The notes under the pieces were generated by a model. That model was not told where the DNA came from. It was given only the letters and a program-made list of their open reading frames with translations, and searched no databases. A stretch of 64,000 bases of DNA from Pseudomonas frederiksbergensis (GTDB lineage Bacteria; Pseudomonadota; Gammaproteobacteria; Pseudomonadales; Pseudomonadaceae), in assembly GCF_035751725.1 (NCBI RefSeq), contig NZ_CP142104.1:868001-932000 (forward strand). The letters are read 5' to 3'. The stretch's first letter is position 1, and each line of letters begins with the position of its first letter. Shown piece after piece: positions 1-13,644 of the stretch. The translations under genes were made by a program, and so were the position numbers.

Positions 1-175
1 TGGTGGCGCCGGCGACCTGATGTGCCGCGTGGCGGTGGAAACCCCGGTCAACCTGGGGCGGCGTCAGCGTGAACTGTTGGAAGAGTTCCGCAACTCCCTG
101 GCTGATGACAACAGTCATTCCCCGAAGACTACTGGTTGGTTCGAAGGCGTGAAGCGCTTCTTCGGCGACCTGTAA
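1..175 (+). CDS. dnaJ: Chaperone DnaJ, C-terminal end (partial)
   Basis: Open frame entering from the left edge (codons begin at base 2) and ending in TAA at 173-175. The 57 visible residues contain [17 protein letters not shown] followed by a charged tail ending in FFGDL, which is the C-terminal substrate-binding domain II and dimerisation tail of DnaJ, the Hsp40 partner of DnaK. The J-domain and zinc centre lie outside the window. dapB follows after 9 bp, the usual dnaJ-dapB order in pseudomonads, so the two may be cotranscribed. Confidence 0.9.
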   Translation, partial: GGAGDLMCRVAVETPVNLGRRQRELLEEFRNSLADDNSHSPKTTGWFEGVKRFFGDL

Positions 176-991
<816 letters not shown>

Positions 992-1015
992 TGTCCCTGA
1001 AGACGGGGTTCAGGT

Positions 1016-1021
1016 TATACT
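1016..1021 (+). promoter_or_regulatory. Candidate -10 box of a carA promoter
   Basis: TATACT lies 25 bp after the dapB stop, about 145 bp before the carA leader terminator. No good -35 hexamer is visible 16-18 bp upstream, so an activator or repressor-dependent promoter is possible. Weak evidence: the hexamer and its position only. Confidence 0.35.
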
Positions 1022-1085
1022 GGGCCCCGTTTTACACCGCTTCGCGACGGCCTGTCGCATTCCCCTGCCTTTAAGGCTCATTAGC

Positions 1086-1136
1086 GGTGGACCAAAAAAG
1101 CCTTTTTCTGTAAGCTACAGCTTTAGTGTGTCCACT
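1086..1136 (+). promoter_or_regulatory. Nested hairpin in the carA leader
   Basis: GTGGAC (1087-1092) and GTCCAC (1130-1135) form outer arms. CTGTA-AGC-TACAG forms an inner hairpin between them. The element lies just upstream of the leader terminator and could be the alternative (pause or antiterminator) structure of an attenuation system. The repeats are seen directly; the role is inferred. Confidence 0.45.
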
Positions 1137-1163
1137 AAAAGCGCGCAGAATAATTCAGTGAAC

Positions 1164-1201
1164 AAGCGGGGTGACGTGTCCATACGTCACTCCGCTTTTT
1201 T
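1164..1201 (+). terminator. Intrinsic terminator in the carA leader (attenuator candidate)
   Basis: AAGCGG-GGTGACGT pairs with ACGTCACT-CCGCTT around a short loop and is followed by a T6 run. It lies 45 bp before the carA start codon, inside the leader, so transcription of carAB must read through it. It could end dapB transcripts, attenuate carAB, or both. Confidence 0.8.
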
Positions 1202-1246
1202 ACAACCTGCGATCGCCCTTTCAGGCTTTATTTACGGGAGGTCTTC

Positions 1247-2383
1247 TTGACTAAGCCAGCCATACTCGCCCTTGCTGATGGCAGCATTTTTCGCGGCGAA
1301 GCCATTGGAGCCGACGGTCAGACCGTTGGTGAGGTGGTGTTTAACACCGCAATGACCGGCTATCAGGAAATTCTTACCGATCCTTCCTACGCCCAACAAA
1401 TCGTTACCTTGACCTACCCGCACATTGGCAACACCGGTACCACGCCGGAAGACGCCGAGTCTGATCGTGTCTGGTCCGCTGGCCTGGTCATCCGTGACTT
1501 GCCGCTGGTAGCGAGCAACTGGCGTAACACGATGTCCCTCTCCGACTACCTGAAAGCCAACAACGTTGTGGCGATCGCCGGTATCGACACCCGCCGCCTG
1601 ACCCGCATCCTTCGGGAAAAAGGCGCGCAGAACGGCTGCATCATGGCCGGTGACAATATTTCCGAAGAAGCCGCTATCGCCGCTGCCCAGGGGTTCCCTG
1701 GCCTCAAGGGCATGGACCTGGCAAAAGTCGTCAGCACCCAGAAGCAGTACGAATGGCGCTCCACGGTCTGGGACCTGAAGACCGACCGTCACGCGACGAT
1801 CGAGGCTTCCGAACTGCCGTACCACGTGGTTGCCTACGACTACGGCGTCAAACTCAACATCTTGCGCATGCTGGTCGAGCGTGGTTGCCGCGTCACCGTG
1901 GTACCTGCGCAAACCCCGGCCGCCGACGTCCTGGCACTCAAGCCCGACGGCGTATTCCTGTCCAACGGTCCTGGTGATCCGGAGCCTTGCGACTACGCGA
2001 TCCAGGCGATCAAGGATGTGCTGGAAACCGAGATCCCGGTCTTCGGTATATGCCTCGGCCACCAGTTGCTGGCCCTGGCTTCGGGCGCCAAGACCCTGAA
2101 AATGGGCCACGGCCACCACGGTGCCAACCACCCGGTCCAGGACCTGGACACCGGCGTGGTGATGATCACCAGCCAGAACCATGGTTTCGCCGTGGATGAA
2201 GCGACCCTGCCGGCCAACGTCCGTGCGATCCACAAATCGCTGTTCGACGGCACGCTGCAAGGTATCGAGCGTACCGACAAGAGCGCGTTCAGCTTCCAGG
2301 GCCACCCTGAAGCGAGCCCGGGCCCGAACGATGTGGCGCCGCTGTTCGATCGCTTCATCAATGAGATGGCCAAGCGACGCTGA
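1247..2383 (+). CDS. carA: Carbamoyl phosphate synthase small (glutaminase) subunit
   Basis: The 378-residue product hydrolyses glutamine and passes ammonia to CarB for carbamoyl phosphate, the precursor of arginine and pyrimidines. [10 protein letters not shown] places the nucleophile at Cys269, and [11 protein letters not shown] gives His353 and Glu355, the same numbers as the E. coli catalytic triad. The start is TTG, supported by GGGAGG ending 6 bp upstream and by correct family length. Expression probably depends on read-through of the leader terminator. carB follows after 105 bp. Confidence 0.97.
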   Translation: MTKPAILALADGSIFRGEAIGADGQTVGEVVFNTAMTGYQEILTDPSYAQQIVTLTYPHIGNTGTTPEDAESDRVWSAGLVIRDLPLVASNWRNTMSLSDYLKANNVVAIAGIDTRRLTRILREKGAQNGCIMAGDNISEEAAIAAAQGFPGLKGMDLAKVVSTQKQYEWRSTVWDLKTDRHATIEASELPYHVVAYDYGVKLNILRMLVERGCRVTVVPAQTPAADVLALKPDGVFLSNGPGDPEPCDYAIQAIKDVLETEIPVFGICLGHQLLALASGAKTLKMGHGHHGANHPVQDLDTGVVMITSQNHGFAVDEATLPANVRAIHKSLFDGTLQGIERTDKSAFSFQGHPEASPGPNDVAPLFDRFINEMAKRR

Positions 2384-2389
2384 CCGCGC

Positions 2390-2435
2390 GAAGCCCGAGG
2401 GCGGCCCCGAATGCGGTGGCCCCCTCGGGCGCTTC
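2390..2435 (+). repeat. Long hairpin between carA and carB
   Basis: GAAGCCCGAGGG (2390-2401) pairs with CCCTCGGGCGCTTC (2422-2435) with one bulged base, and the interior holds further GGCC/GGCC pairing. There is no T-run after it, so it is not a classical terminator; an RNA-stability or processing element fits better. Confidence 0.6.
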
Positions 2436-2488
2436 AAAGATTGTTCGACGGCCTAGCCGACTGACCTGCGGATTTGAGTGACAAACCC

Positions 2489-5706
<3,218 letters not shown>

Positions 5707-5710
<4 letters not shown>

Positions 5711-6189
5711 GCATAACCAAGTACCCCATGACAGTTCAGGGCGCGAAGGCCCTGGAAGAAGAACACGCTTTCCTCACCAAGGTCGAGCGCCCGCGCTTGA
5801 GCCAGGCTATTGGCGAAGCGCGTGAGCTGGGCGACCTGAAGGAAAACGCCGAATACCACGCTGCCCGAGAGGAGCAGGGTATGGTCGAGGCGCGTGTCCG
5901 TGACATCGAAGGCCGCATGCAGAATGCAGTGATCATCGACGTCACCACGATCCCGCACACTGGCAAAGTGATTTTCGGCACCACCGTGGAAATCGCCAAC
6001 GTCGAGACGGATGAAAGCGTTACTTACCAGATCGTTGGCGAGGACGAGGCAGACATCAAGCTCGGCAAGATTTCAGTGGGTTCACCTATCGCTCGCGCCT
6101 TGATCGCCAAGGAAGAGGGTGATGTGGTTGCCGTGAAGACGCCTGGCGGTGTCATCGAGTATGAGATTGTCGAAGTCCGTCATATCTGA
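5707..6189 (+). CDS. greA: Transcription elongation factor GreA
   Basis: The 160-residue factor binds the RNA polymerase secondary channel and stimulates cleavage of backtracked RNA. An N-terminal coiled coil carries the acidic tip motif [18 protein letters not shown], and the C-terminal globular domain ends with [14 protein letters not shown]. The ATG overlaps the carB stop by 4 bp, indicating translational coupling. A GreA start two codons later is used in some relatives, so the first residues are uncertain. Confidence 0.96.
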
Positions 6190-6622
6190 GCGAAGGCGTC
6201 CGCTGCGCGCGGGCGCCATGATCTGGCAGCTCGCCCAGATGTTGTGGGTGGGCGGCGTCTGGTTGCTGCACGTCGGTCTACTGCCGGTGCTGGGGCAAAT
6301 CGGCCTGGCGCCGCTGCTCATCGATGAAATCGCAAGCGTGCTGACGGCGCTGCTGGTCGGATTTTCCGCCGCATGCGTCATGTTCCAGGTTTTGGTACTG
6401 GTCCAGATCGAAGGTGTTGCTAGTCTTTGGCGCGACATCCGTGGGCAATTGCTGCTCATGGCGTTGTATGCGTGCGCAATGTTCCTGGCGGTGCGTCTCG
6501 GCTGGCCGGGAGCAATTCAATGGCAGGTGTTCAGTTACCTGGTGTTGGGCTTTTCCGGATTGATACTGGTGTTGCAGCCGGTGCCCGGCTGGAGTGGCAG
6601 GGTGCGCGAAGCGCACCCTTGA
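6161..6622 (+). CDS. DUF4149-type small membrane protein
   Basis: This predicted inner-membrane protein of about 153 residues has four hydrophobic segments: [58 protein letters not shown] and [19 protein letters not shown]. The same position between greA and yhbY holds a DUF4149 gene in P. aeruginosa. The start is uncertain: GTG 6149 and ATG 6161 overlap greA, while ATG 6218 lies after it but would keep the first membrane segment. Function unknown. Confidence 0.8.
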   Translation: MRLSKSVISERRRPLRAGAMIWQLAQMLWVGGVWLLHVGLLPVLGQIGLAPLLIDEIASVLTALLVGFSAACVMFQVLVLVQIEGVASLWRDIRGQLLLMALYACAMFLAVRLGWPGAIQWQVFSYLVLGFSGLILVLQPVPGWSGRVREAHP

Positions 6623-6631
6623 CCCTTGGCA

Positions 6632-6940
6632 TCACTTGAAACGGTGCACATTCGACAGTTGCTTGTTGACGCTGAAATTCTTGCGATAAATCAGCGCCAT
6701 CTTGCCGATGACCTGTACCAGGTCTGCCTTTCCGGCTTTGCATAGCTCGGCGATGGCAGCCAGGCGGGCTTCGCGATCGAGTATGTTGAGCTTGATCTTG
6801 ATCAGCTCATGGTCACCCAGGGCGCGCTCGAGTTCGGCGAGTACACCTTCAGTCAAACCGTTGTCAGCCACAGTCAAAACCGGTTTCAGATGGTGGCCAA
6901 TGGATTTGTATTGTTTCTTCTGCTCTTGAGTGAGCGGCAT
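6632..6940 (-). CDS. yhbY: YhbY/CRS1 family RNA-binding protein
   Basis: The 102-residue product is a CRM-domain protein that associates with the pre-50S ribosomal subunit in relatives. It begins MPLTQEQKKQYKSIGHHLKP and contains GLTEGVLAELERALGDHELIKI, the helix and strand that define the family. It is divergent from rlmE, another 23S rRNA factor, and convergent with the DUF4149 gene. The ATG start has standard family length. Confidence 0.93.
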   Translation of the reverse strand: MPLTQEQKKQYKSIGHHLKPVLTVADNGLTEGVLAELERALGDHELIKIKLNILDREARLAAIAELCKAGKADLVQVIGKMALIYRKNFSVNKQLSNVHRFK

Positions 6941-7048
6941 AATCTGACCCCTGCGTCTGATCTTGTAAAAAGCGGCGGCCAGTTTACCCGAGCAAGTCCG
7001 GCACCGCCCAGTTAATCACGACGCGATTTATTTTTTTAGAGGTGGCCC

Positions 7049-7699
7049 GTGGCCCGTTCCAAGACAAGCCAGAACTGGCTCAAAGAACATTTCAACGATC
7101 CCTACGTCAAAATGGCGCAGAAAGACGGCTATCGTTCGCGCGCCAGCTATAAATTGCTGGAAATCCAGGAGAAGGATCGCCTGATCCGCCCTGGCATGAC
7201 CGTGATCGACCTCGGTGCAGCGCCGGGAGGCTGGTCGCAAGTGACCAGTCGTCTGATTGGAGGGCAGGGGCGGTTGATCGCTTCCGACATCCTGGAAATG
7301 GATGGCATCCCCGACGTCACCTTCATCCAGGGCGATTTCACGGAGGACGCGGTGTTGGCGAAAATCCTCGAGGCCGTCGGAAATACCGAAGTCGACCTTG
7401 TGATTTCCGATATGGCCCCCAATATGAGTGGATTGGCGGCTGTCGACATGCCTCGTGCGATGTTCCTCAGCGAGCTGGCCCTGGATCTTGCGGGGCGGGT
7501 TCTGCGTCCGGGTGGTGATTTCCTGATCAAGGTTTTCCAAGGCGAAGGCTTCGACGAATACCACAAGGGCATCCGCAAGCTGTTCGACAAAGTGCAGATG
7601 CGCAAGCCATTGTCGTCCCGTGACCGTTCTCGCGAGCAGTACTTGCTGGCGCGTGGGTTCCGCGGGATTGAAGGCGCTGCCAGCGATGAGCGTCTTTAA
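7049..7699 (+). CDS. rlmE: 23S rRNA 2'-O-ribose U2552 methyltransferase
   Basis: The 216-residue RlmE (FtsJ/RrmJ) methylates U2552 in the A-loop of 23S rRNA. The SAM-binding motif [11 protein letters not shown], catalytic SDMAPNMSG (Asp) and [12 protein letters not shown] (Lys) are all present. The start is GTG, with GAGG upstream at 7039-7042. The C-terminus carries a short extension beyond E. coli RlmE. It is usually cotranscribed with ftsH; here a 183-bp gap with a small hairpin (7739-7758) separates them. Confidence 0.96.
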   Translation: MARSKTSQNWLKEHFNDPYVKMAQKDGYRSRASYKLLEIQEKDRLIRPGMTVIDLGAAPGGWSQVTSRLIGGQGRLIASDILEMDGIPDVTFIQGDFTEDAVLAKILEAVGNTEVDLVISDMAPNMSGLAAVDMPRAMFLSELALDLAGRVLRPGGDFLIKVFQGEGFDEYHKGIRKLFDKVQMRKPLSSRDRSREQYLLARGFRGIEGAASDERL

Positions 7700-7738
7700 T
7701 GAGGGGCGATAGTTTTTTTTGTCTCGCCTTGCAAAAGC

Positions 7739-7758
7739 CGCGTAACGAAAATTACGCG
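7739..7758 (+). repeat. Hairpin between rlmE and ftsH
   Basis: CGCGTAA (7739-7745) and TTACGCG (7752-7758) pair around CGAAAA. No T-run follows, so efficient termination is unlikely; it may shape the rlmE-ftsH transcript. Confidence 0.45.
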
Positions 7759-7882
7759 AGTCAAAGTTTCACAAAGGGTTACAGACGGCGCCTGCCAAGT
7801 CGCAGGTAATGTAGTAAGTTAGGCCGGTGAATATCATGCGAAGCGCGCGCCAGTAGCGGAGCTTGCTTCAGAGGGTAGTTAA

Positions 7883-9802
7883 TTGAACGATATGGCAAAG
7901 AATCTGATCCTGTGGTTGATCATCGCAGCAGTCCTTGTGACCGTGATGAACAACTTCTCCAGCCCTAACGAGCCGCAGACCCTCAACTATTCCGACTTTC
8001 TCCAGCAGGTCAAGGAAGGCAAGGTCGAGCGCGTAGCGGTTGATGGCTATGTGATTACCGGCAAGCGCACCGATGGCGACAATTTCAAGACCATTCGTCC
8101 GGCCATCCAGGACAACGGCCTGATCGGCGACCTGGTGGATAATCGTGTCGTGATCGAAGGCAAGCAACCCGAGCAGCAAAGCATCTGGACGCAGCTCCTG
8201 GTCGCAAGCTTCCCTATCCTCGTGATCATTGCGGTGTTCATGTTCTTCATGCGCCAGATGCAGGGCGGAGCCGGAGGCAAGGGCGGGCCGATGAGTTTCG
8301 GCAAGAGCAAGGCCCGGCTGTTGTCTGAAGATCAGGTCAAGACCACCCTTGCCGACGTCGCGGGTTGCGATGAGGCCAAGGAGGAAGTGGGTGAGCTGGT
8401 TGAATTCCTGCGCGATCCGGGCAAATTCCAACGCCTGGGCGGGCGCATTCCACGTGGCGTGCTGATGGTCGGCCCACCGGGTACTGGTAAGACGTTGCTG
8501 GCCAAGGCGATCGCCGGCGAAGCGAAAGTGCCGTTCTTCACGATTTCCGGTTCCGATTTTGTCGAGATGTTCGTCGGCGTGGGCGCGAGTCGTGTACGTG
8601 ACATGTTCGAACAAGCCAAGAAGCACGCTCCTTGCATCATTTTCATCGACGAGATCGACGCTGTCGGTCGTCACCGTGGCGCCGGCATGGGTGGTGGTCA
8701 CGACGAGCGTGAACAGACTCTCAACCAGTTGCTGGTCGAGATGGACGGTTTTGAAATGAACGACGGCATCATCGTGATTGCCGCTACCAACCGTCCTGAT
8801 GTGCTCGACCCTGCGCTGTTGCGTCCAGGTCGTTTCGACCGCCAGGTCGTCGTGGGGCTGCCGGACATTCGCGGTCGCGAACAGATCCTGAAGGTCCACA
8901 TGCGCAAGGTGCCGATGGGTGATGATGTCGCTCCAGCGGTCATCGCCCGCGGTACGCCGGGTTTCTCCGGCGCAGACTTGGCAAACCTTGTAAACGAGGC
9001 GTCGTTGTTTGCGGCCCGTTCCGGCAAGCGCGTCGTGGAAATGAAAGAGTTCGAATTGGCCAAGGACAAGATCATGATGGGCGCCGAGCGCAAATCGATG
9101 GTCATGTCGGAAAAAGAAAAGCAGAACACGGCTTACCATGAGGCGGGTCACGCCATTGTCGGTCGCGTAGTGCCTGAGCATGATCCGGTGTACAAGGTAT
9201 CGATCATCCCGCGCGGTCGCGCGCTGGGCGTTACGATGTTCCTTCCGGAAGAAGACCGCTACAGCCTTTCCAAGCGTGCATTGATCAGTCAGATCTGTTC
9301 GCTGTATGGCGGTCGTATCGCCGAGGAAATGACGTTGGGCTTCGATGGCGTAACGACCGGTGCGTCGAACGACATCATGCGTGCCAGCCAGATTGCTCGG
9401 AACATGGTGACCAAGTGGGGCTTGTCCGAGAAGCTTGGACCGTTGATGTACGCAGAGGAAGAGGGCGAAGTGTTCCTTGGACGCGGTGGTGGTGGGCAGC
9501 ATGCGAGCTTCTCGGGCGAGACTGCCAAGCTTATCGACACTGAAGTTCGCAGCATCATCGACCTCTGCTACGGAACGGCCAAGCAGATCCTCACGGATAA
9601 CCGCGATAAGCTGGATGCGATGGCTGATGCCTTGATGAAGTATGAAACCATCGATGCCGAGCAGATCGACGACATCATGGCAGGCCGCACGCCTCGCGAA
9701 CCTCGTGATTGGACGGGTGGCACGGGTACCTCGGGTACGCCTCCGGCGGTGCAGGGCGAGCGTCCGGAAACACCTATCGGCGGTCCGGCGGCCGACGTCT
9801 AA
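7883..9802 (+). CDS. ftsH: ATP-dependent zinc metalloprotease FtsH
   Basis: The 639-residue membrane-anchored AAA+ protease degrades unstable membrane and cytoplasmic proteins such as sigma-32 and LpxC. An N-terminal transmembrane segment (about 6-22), a periplasmic domain and a second segment (about 104-123) precede the AAA domain, which has Walker A GPPGTGKT at 197-204 and IDE at 255-257. The zinc motif HEAGH lies at 419-423, with TTGASND downstream. The start is TTG at 7883, preceded by GAGGG at a good distance; ATG 7892 is the alternative. folP follows after 8 bp. Confidence 0.97.
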   Translation: MNDMAKNLILWLIIAAVLVTVMNNFSSPNEPQTLNYSDFLQQVKEGKVERVAVDGYVITGKRTDGDNFKTIRPAIQDNGLIGDLVDNRVVIEGKQPEQQSIWTQLLVASFPILVIIAVFMFFMRQMQGGAGGKGGPMSFGKSKARLLSEDQVKTTLADVAGCDEAKEEVGELVEFLRDPGKFQRLGGRIPRGVLMVGPPGTGKTLLAKAIAGEAKVPFFTISGSDFVEMFVGVGASRVRDMFEQAKKHAPCIIFIDEIDAVGRHRGAGMGGGHDEREQTLNQLLVEMDGFEMNDGIIVIAATNRPDVLDPALLRPGRFDRQVVVGLPDIRGREQILKVHMRKVPMGDDVAPAVIARGTPGFSGADLANLVNEASLFAARSGKRVVEMKEFELAKDKIMMGAERKSMVMSEKEKQNTAYHEAGHAIVGRVVPEHDPVYKVSIIPRGRALGVTMFLPEEDRYSLSKRALISQICSLYGGRIAEEMTLGFDGVTTGASNDIMRASQIARNMVTKWGLSEKLGPLMYAEEEGEVFLGRGGGGQHASFSGETAKLIDTEVRSIIDLCYGTAKQILTDNRDKLDAMADALMKYETIDAEQIDDIMAGRTPREPRDWTGGTGTSGTPPAVQGERPETPIGGPAADV

Positions 9803-9810
9803 GGCTTGAA

Positions 9811-10662
9811 ATGACTTCTGTCCAGTCCTCGACCCGGTTGCCTTGCGGCAACCGGGTTCTTGATTTGGCCCATGTGCATGTCATGGGTATCCTTAACGTC
9901 ACTCCAGACTCCTTTTCCGATGGTGGGCGCTTCAATCAGCTCGACGCTGCGTTGCGGCATGCGGAGGCCATGGTCTCGGCTGGCGCGACGCTGATCGATG
10001 TGGGGGGCGAGTCCACCCGTCCGGGTGCTCGGGCGGTTTCGCCGACCGAAGAGCTGGAGCGAGTGGCGCCGATTGTCGAGCGCATCCATCGCGAGCTTGA
10101 TGTCGTTATCTCGGTCGACACGTCCACGCCGGCAGTCATGCGTGAGGCGGCGCGGCTGGGGGCGGGGCTGATCAATGATGTTCGCGCCTTGCGCCGCGAT
10201 GGCGCTCTGGATGCGGCCGCTGCCACGGGCCTGCCGGTTTGCCTGATGCATATGCTTGGCGAACCAGGAACCATGCAGGACGACCCGAGCTATCACGACG
10301 TGACCAGGGAAGTGGGCGAATTCCTGGCGGAGCGCATGGGCCTTTGTGCTGCTGCGGGTATTCCTGCCGAGCGCATCATCCTTGATCCCGGATTCGGTTT
10401 TGCGAAGACGCTGGCGCACAATCTGAGCCTGTTCAAACATATGGAAGCCTTGCATGCCCTGGGGCGGCCCCTATTGGTCGGCGTCTCGCGAAAGAGCATG
10501 ATAGGCAATGCCTTGGGTCGCCCGGTGGGAGACCGTCTGTACGGTGGTCTCGCCCTGGCGGCCCTGGCCATTACAAAAGGCGCGCGTATATTGCGAGTGC
10601 ATGATGTAGTCGAAACAATGGATGTCGTGCGGATGATCGCAGCCGTGGATTCAGCCGAATAA
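9811..10662 (+). CDS. folP: Dihydropteroate synthase
   Basis: The 283-residue enzyme condenses p-aminobenzoate with hydroxymethyl-dihydropterin pyrophosphate in folate synthesis; it is the sulfonamide target. Signature motifs are [15 protein letters not shown] (about 25-39), [11 protein letters not shown], and DPGFGFAKT in the middle, with GVSRKSM near the C-terminus. ATG 9811 sits 8 bp after ftsH and gives normal length. It belongs to the ftsH-folP-glmM gene string. Confidence 0.96.
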   Translation: MTSVQSSTRLPCGNRVLDLAHVHVMGILNVTPDSFSDGGRFNQLDAALRHAEAMVSAGATLIDVGGESTRPGARAVSPTEELERVAPIVERIHRELDVVISVDTSTPAVMREAARLGAGLINDVRALRRDGALDAAAATGLPVCLMHMLGEPGTMQDDPSYHDVTREVGEFLAERMGLCAAAGIPAERIILDPGFGFAKTLAHNLSLFKHMEALHALGRPLLVGVSRKSMIGNALGRPVGDRLYGGLALAALAITKGARILRVHDVVETMDVVRMIAAVDSAE

Positions 10663-10678
10663 GAATGATGGAGCACTT

Positions 10679-12016
10679 ATGAGTAAAAAATATTTTGGCA
10701 CCGACGGTATCCGTGGTCGGGTCGGCGAATATCCCATTACCCCTGATTTCATGCTCAAGCTTGGCTGGGCTGCCGGCATGGCGTTCCGAAAAATGGGTGC
10801 CTGCAGGGTCCTCGTCGGTAAGGACACGCGGATATCCGGTTACATGTTTGAGTCGGCCCTTGAAGCCGGCCTGACGTCGGCGGGAGCCGATGTCATGCTG
10901 CTCGGGCCAATGCCCACGCCTGCTATCGCCTACCTGACCCGCACTTTCCAGGCGCAGGCCGGCATCGTGATCAGCGCGTCGCATAATCCCCATGACGACA
11001 ACGGCATCAAGTTCTTCTCCGGCAAGGGCACCAAGCTGCCTGACGAAATCGAGCTGATGATTGAAGAGCTGCTGGATGCGCCGATGACGGTGGTTGAGTC
11101 AAGCAAGATCGGCAAGGTCTCCCGGATCAATGATGCATCGGGTCGCTACATTGAGTTCTGCAAAGGCAGCGTTCCAACCGGTACCAGTTTCTCAGGGCTC
11201 AAGATCGTGGTCGATTGCGCCCATGGCGCAACCTACAAGGTTGCACCCAGCGTATTTCGTGAGCTGGGCGCCGAAGTCGTTGTGCTTTCCGCCCAGCCGA
11301 ACGGGCTGAACATCAACCATAACTGTGGATCGACCCATACCGAGGCATTGCAGGCAGCCGTATTGGCTGAGCATGCCGATCTGGGGATCGCCTTCGACGG
11401 AGATGGCGATCGAGTGCTGATGGTCGATCACACCGGTACGGTTGTCGACGGTGATGAGCTGCTGTTCATCATCGCTCGCGATTTGCACGGGCGTGGCAAG
11501 CTGCAAGGCGGCGTCGTCGGAACATTGATGAGCAACCTCGGCCTTGAGTTGGCCCTGGCTGATCTGGATATTCCCTTTGTGCGCGCCAATGTGGGCGACC
11601 GCTACGTGATTTCCGAGTTGCTGGAGCGCAGCTGGGTGATTGGTGGCGAAAATTCGGGGCATATTGTCTGTTTCGACCACACCACCACTGGCGATGCGAT
11701 CATTGCCGCCTTGCAAGTGTTGATGGCGCTCAAGGCGCGTAACGAAAGCCTCGCGCAGTCGCGCCAGGCGTTGCGCAAGTGTCCGCAGGTGTTGATCAAT
11801 GTACGTTTCGGCGGGGGTGTGAATCCGCTTGATCACGCGACGGTCAAGCAAGCCAGTGAGCGCGTCACCCAGGCAATGGCAGGGCGTGGAAGGGTATTGT
11901 TGCGCAAGTCGGGAACAGAGCCTTTGGTGCGCGTAATGGTCGAAGGAGAGGACGAAACCCAGGTCCGTGGTTATGCCGAAGAGCTGGCAAAGCTTGTTAC
12001 TGAAGTTTCTGCCTGA
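10679..12016 (+). CDS. glmM: Phosphoglucosamine mutase
   Basis: The 445-residue enzyme interconverts glucosamine-6-phosphate and glucosamine-1-phosphate on the route to UDP-GlcNAc for peptidoglycan and LPS. The active-site serine is Ser101 in [12 protein letters not shown], the magnesium loop DGDGDR is at 240-245, and the C-terminal phosphate loop contains [18 protein letters not shown] 10679 has GGAGC upstream. It lies 16 bp after folP, as in other gamma-proteobacteria. Confidence 0.97.
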   Translation: MSKKYFGTDGIRGRVGEYPITPDFMLKLGWAAGMAFRKMGACRVLVGKDTRISGYMFESALEAGLTSAGADVMLLGPMPTPAIAYLTRTFQAQAGIVISASHNPHDDNGIKFFSGKGTKLPDEIELMIEELLDAPMTVVESSKIGKVSRINDASGRYIEFCKGSVPTGTSFSGLKIVVDCAHGATYKVAPSVFRELGAEVVVLSAQPNGLNINHNCGSTHTEALQAAVLAEHADLGIAFDGDGDRVLMVDHTGTVVDGDELLFIIARDLHGRGKLQGGVVGTLMSNLGLELALADLDIPFVRANVGDRYVISELLERSWVIGGENSGHIVCFDHTTTGDAIIAALQVLMALKARNESLAQSRQALRKCPQVLINVRFGGGVNPLDHATVKQASERVTQAMAGRGRVLLRKSGTEPLVRVMVEGEDETQVRGYAEELAKLVTEVSA

Positions 12017-12082
12017 ATTCGGCTTGCCAGTCATGAAACGGTTGGGTAACATCTGCGCCCACTTTGACCGACGAGGTACAGC

Positions 12083-12838
12083 ATGCGTCGCCCTATGGTA
12101 GCTGGTAACTGGAAAATGCACGGTACCCGCGCCAGCGTCGCTGAGCTGACCAACGGCCTTCGTCATCTGGCCTTGCCAAGCGGTGTTGATGTCGCGGTAT
12201 TCCCGCCCTGCTTGTATATCAACCAAGTGGTTGATGCCTTGAAGGGTAAGTCGATTTCGGTCGGCGCGCAGAACTCTGCGGTGGAATCCATGCAAGGTGC
12301 GCTGACCGGTGAGATTGCGCCGAGTCAGTTGGTGGATGCAGGGTGTTCCCTGGTTCTGATCGGACATTCCGAGCGTCGCCAGATTATGGGCGAGCAGGAC
12401 AAGATGCTGATCCGCAAATTTGCTGCGGCTCAGGCTTGCGGTCTGATTCCGGTGTTGTGTGTAGGGGAAACTCTCGAGCAGCGTGAAGCCGGCAAGACGC
12501 TTGAGGTTGTCGGGCGTCAGCTGGGCAGCATCATAGAAGACTTGGGTGTCGGTGCTTTTGCAAAGGCCGTCATTGCTTACGAGCCGGTCTGGGCCATTGG
12601 TACAGGGCTCACGGCTTCGCCGCAGCAGGCGCAGGATGTGCACGCCGCCATCCGTGCGCAGTTGGCGGCAGAGAATTCTGAAGTGGCACGAGGTGTGCGG
12701 CTTCTATACGGCGGCAGCGTGAAGGCGGCCAATGCGGCCGAACTGTTCGGCATGCCGGATATCGATGGGGGGCTCATTGGTGGAGCGTCCCTGAATGCAG
12801 ATGAGTTCGGTGCGATCTGTCGCGCCGCGGGAAACTGA
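12083..12838 (+). CDS. tpiA: Triosephosphate isomerase
   Basis: The 251-residue TIM-barrel enzyme interconverts dihydroxyacetone phosphate and glyceraldehyde-3-phosphate. Catalytic residues are visible: Lys11 in GNWKMHG, His95 in IGHSERR and Glu167 in [11 protein letters not shown], followed by the phosphate-binding LYGGSVK and [12 protein letters not shown] 12083 is preceded by GAGG. secG starts 4 bp after its stop. Confidence 0.97.
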   Translation: MRRPMVAGNWKMHGTRASVAELTNGLRHLALPSGVDVAVFPPCLYINQVVDALKGKSISVGAQNSAVESMQGALTGEIAPSQLVDAGCSLVLIGHSERRQIMGEQDKMLIRKFAAAQACGLIPVLCVGETLEQREAGKTLEVVGRQLGSIIEDLGVGAFAKAVIAYEPVWAIGTGLTASPQQAQDVHAAIRAQLAAENSEVARGVRLLYGGSVKAANAAELFGMPDIDGGLIGGASLNADEFGAICRAAGN

Positions 12839-12842
12839 AAAA

Positions 12843-13226
12843 ATGCTGGAAACAGTCGTAGTCGTTTTTCATCTGCTGGGCGCACTGGGTGTAGTCGCTC
12901 TCGTATTGCTGCAGCAGGGTAAAGGTGCGGATGCTGGTGCGTCTTTCGGTGCAGGTGCTTCAAATACTGTATTCGGAAGCCAAGGTTCCTCTACCTTTCT
13001 TAGTAAGTTTACTGCTATACTCGCCGCCGGTTTCTTCATAACCAGCTTAGGGTTAGGTTACTTTGCTAAAGAGAAGGCTCAAGAGCTGACTCAGGTAGGT
13101 TTGCCAAATCCAGCGGTGTTGGAAGCGCCAAAGCAACAGCCGGCTTCTGATGATGTCCCGGTGCTTCAAGAGCAAAAGTCGGCCAACTCGGCGACTGACG
13201 TACCTCCAGCTCAAGAGCAGAAGTAA
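12843..13226 (+). CDS. secG: Preprotein translocase subunit SecG
   Basis: The 127-residue inner-membrane subunit assists SecYE/SecA. There are two hydrophobic helices (about 2-21 and 52-72) linked by the conserved [21 protein letters not shown] loop region, then a Gln/Ala/Pro-rich cytoplasmic tail. An upstream in-frame start within tpiA (12795) would add residues with no homology; ATG 12843 places the first helix at the N-terminus. The tRNA-Leu gene begins 22 bp after the stop. Confidence 0.94.
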   Translation: MLETVVVVFHLLGALGVVALVLLQQGKGADAGASFGAGASNTVFGSQGSSTFLSKFTAILAAGFFITSLGLGYFAKEKAQELTQVGLPNPAVLEAPKQQPASDDVPVLQEQKSANSATDVPPAQEQK

Positions 13227-13248
13227 GAAGGTTTCAAGCGCTGTATTT

Positions 13249-13334
13249 GCCGAGGTGGTGGAATTGGTAGACACGCAACCTTGAGGTGGTTGTGCCCATA
13301 GGGTGTAGGGGTTCGAGTCCCCTTCTCGGTACCA
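13249..13334 (+). tRNA. tRNA-Leu (anticodon GAG)
   Basis: An 86-nt class II tRNA with encoded CCA. Acceptor GCCGAGG pairs with TCTCGGT (two G-U pairs), the anticodon stem CAACC/GGTTG encloses loop TTGAGGT (anticodon GAG), a long variable arm follows, and the T-arm loop is TTCGAGT. It sits just downstream of secG, as in P. aeruginosa. Confidence 0.97.
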
Positions 13335-13344
13335 ATTATCAGGA

Positions 13345-13366
13345 GAGCCCGCTTTTGCGGGCTTTC
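13345..13366 (+). terminator. Terminator after tRNA-Leu
   Basis: GCCCGC-TTTT-GCGGGC followed by TTTCTT, 12 bp after the tRNA-Leu CCA end. Confidence 0.8.
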
Positions 13367-13386
13367 TTGTAGGTGGAAGCGTTACA

Positions 13387-13415
13387 TTGACCCTATTAGG
13401 GATCGGTCGTATACT
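13387..13415 (+). promoter_or_regulatory. Sigma-70 promoter of tRNA-fMet
   Basis: TTGACC (13387-13392), a 17-bp spacer and TATACT (13410-13415) place the start site a few bases before the mature tRNA-fMet 5' end at 13432. A GC-rich discriminator (TCCGCC) follows the -10, typical of stringently controlled stable-RNA promoters. Confidence 0.8.
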
Positions 13416-13431
13416 TCCGCCCCAGCTTTGT

Positions 13432-13508
<77 letters not shown>

Positions 13509-13516
13509 GTTTCAGG

Positions 13517-13537
13517 GCCCCTTCCAAGGGGCTTTTT
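13517..13537 (+). terminator. Terminator after tRNA-fMet
   Basis: GCCCCTT-CC-AAGGGGC followed by TTTTT, 9 bp after the tRNA. Confidence 0.85.
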
Positions 13538-13555
13538 GTTAGCTGGACACTTTAC

Positions 13556-13605
13556 AACGCCGCTGTTCAACGGCGTTTCAAGGATGGGCGTTTCGCCCAT
13601 TTTTT
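13556..13605 (+). promoter_or_regulatory. Two-hairpin rimP leader with terminator
   Basis: AACGCCG/CGGCGTT (13556-13577) is followed by ATGGGCG-TTT-CGCCCAT and T6 (13584-13605), ending 39 bp before the rimP start. A premature terminator before rimP-nusA-infB is a described attenuation arrangement in gamma-proteobacteria (rimP-leader), and this structure fits. It may also be a second terminator for tRNA-fMet. Confidence 0.6.
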
Positions 13606-13644
13606 ATTTTGCACAGCATGCACTACATGCACGAGGGGGTTCAG

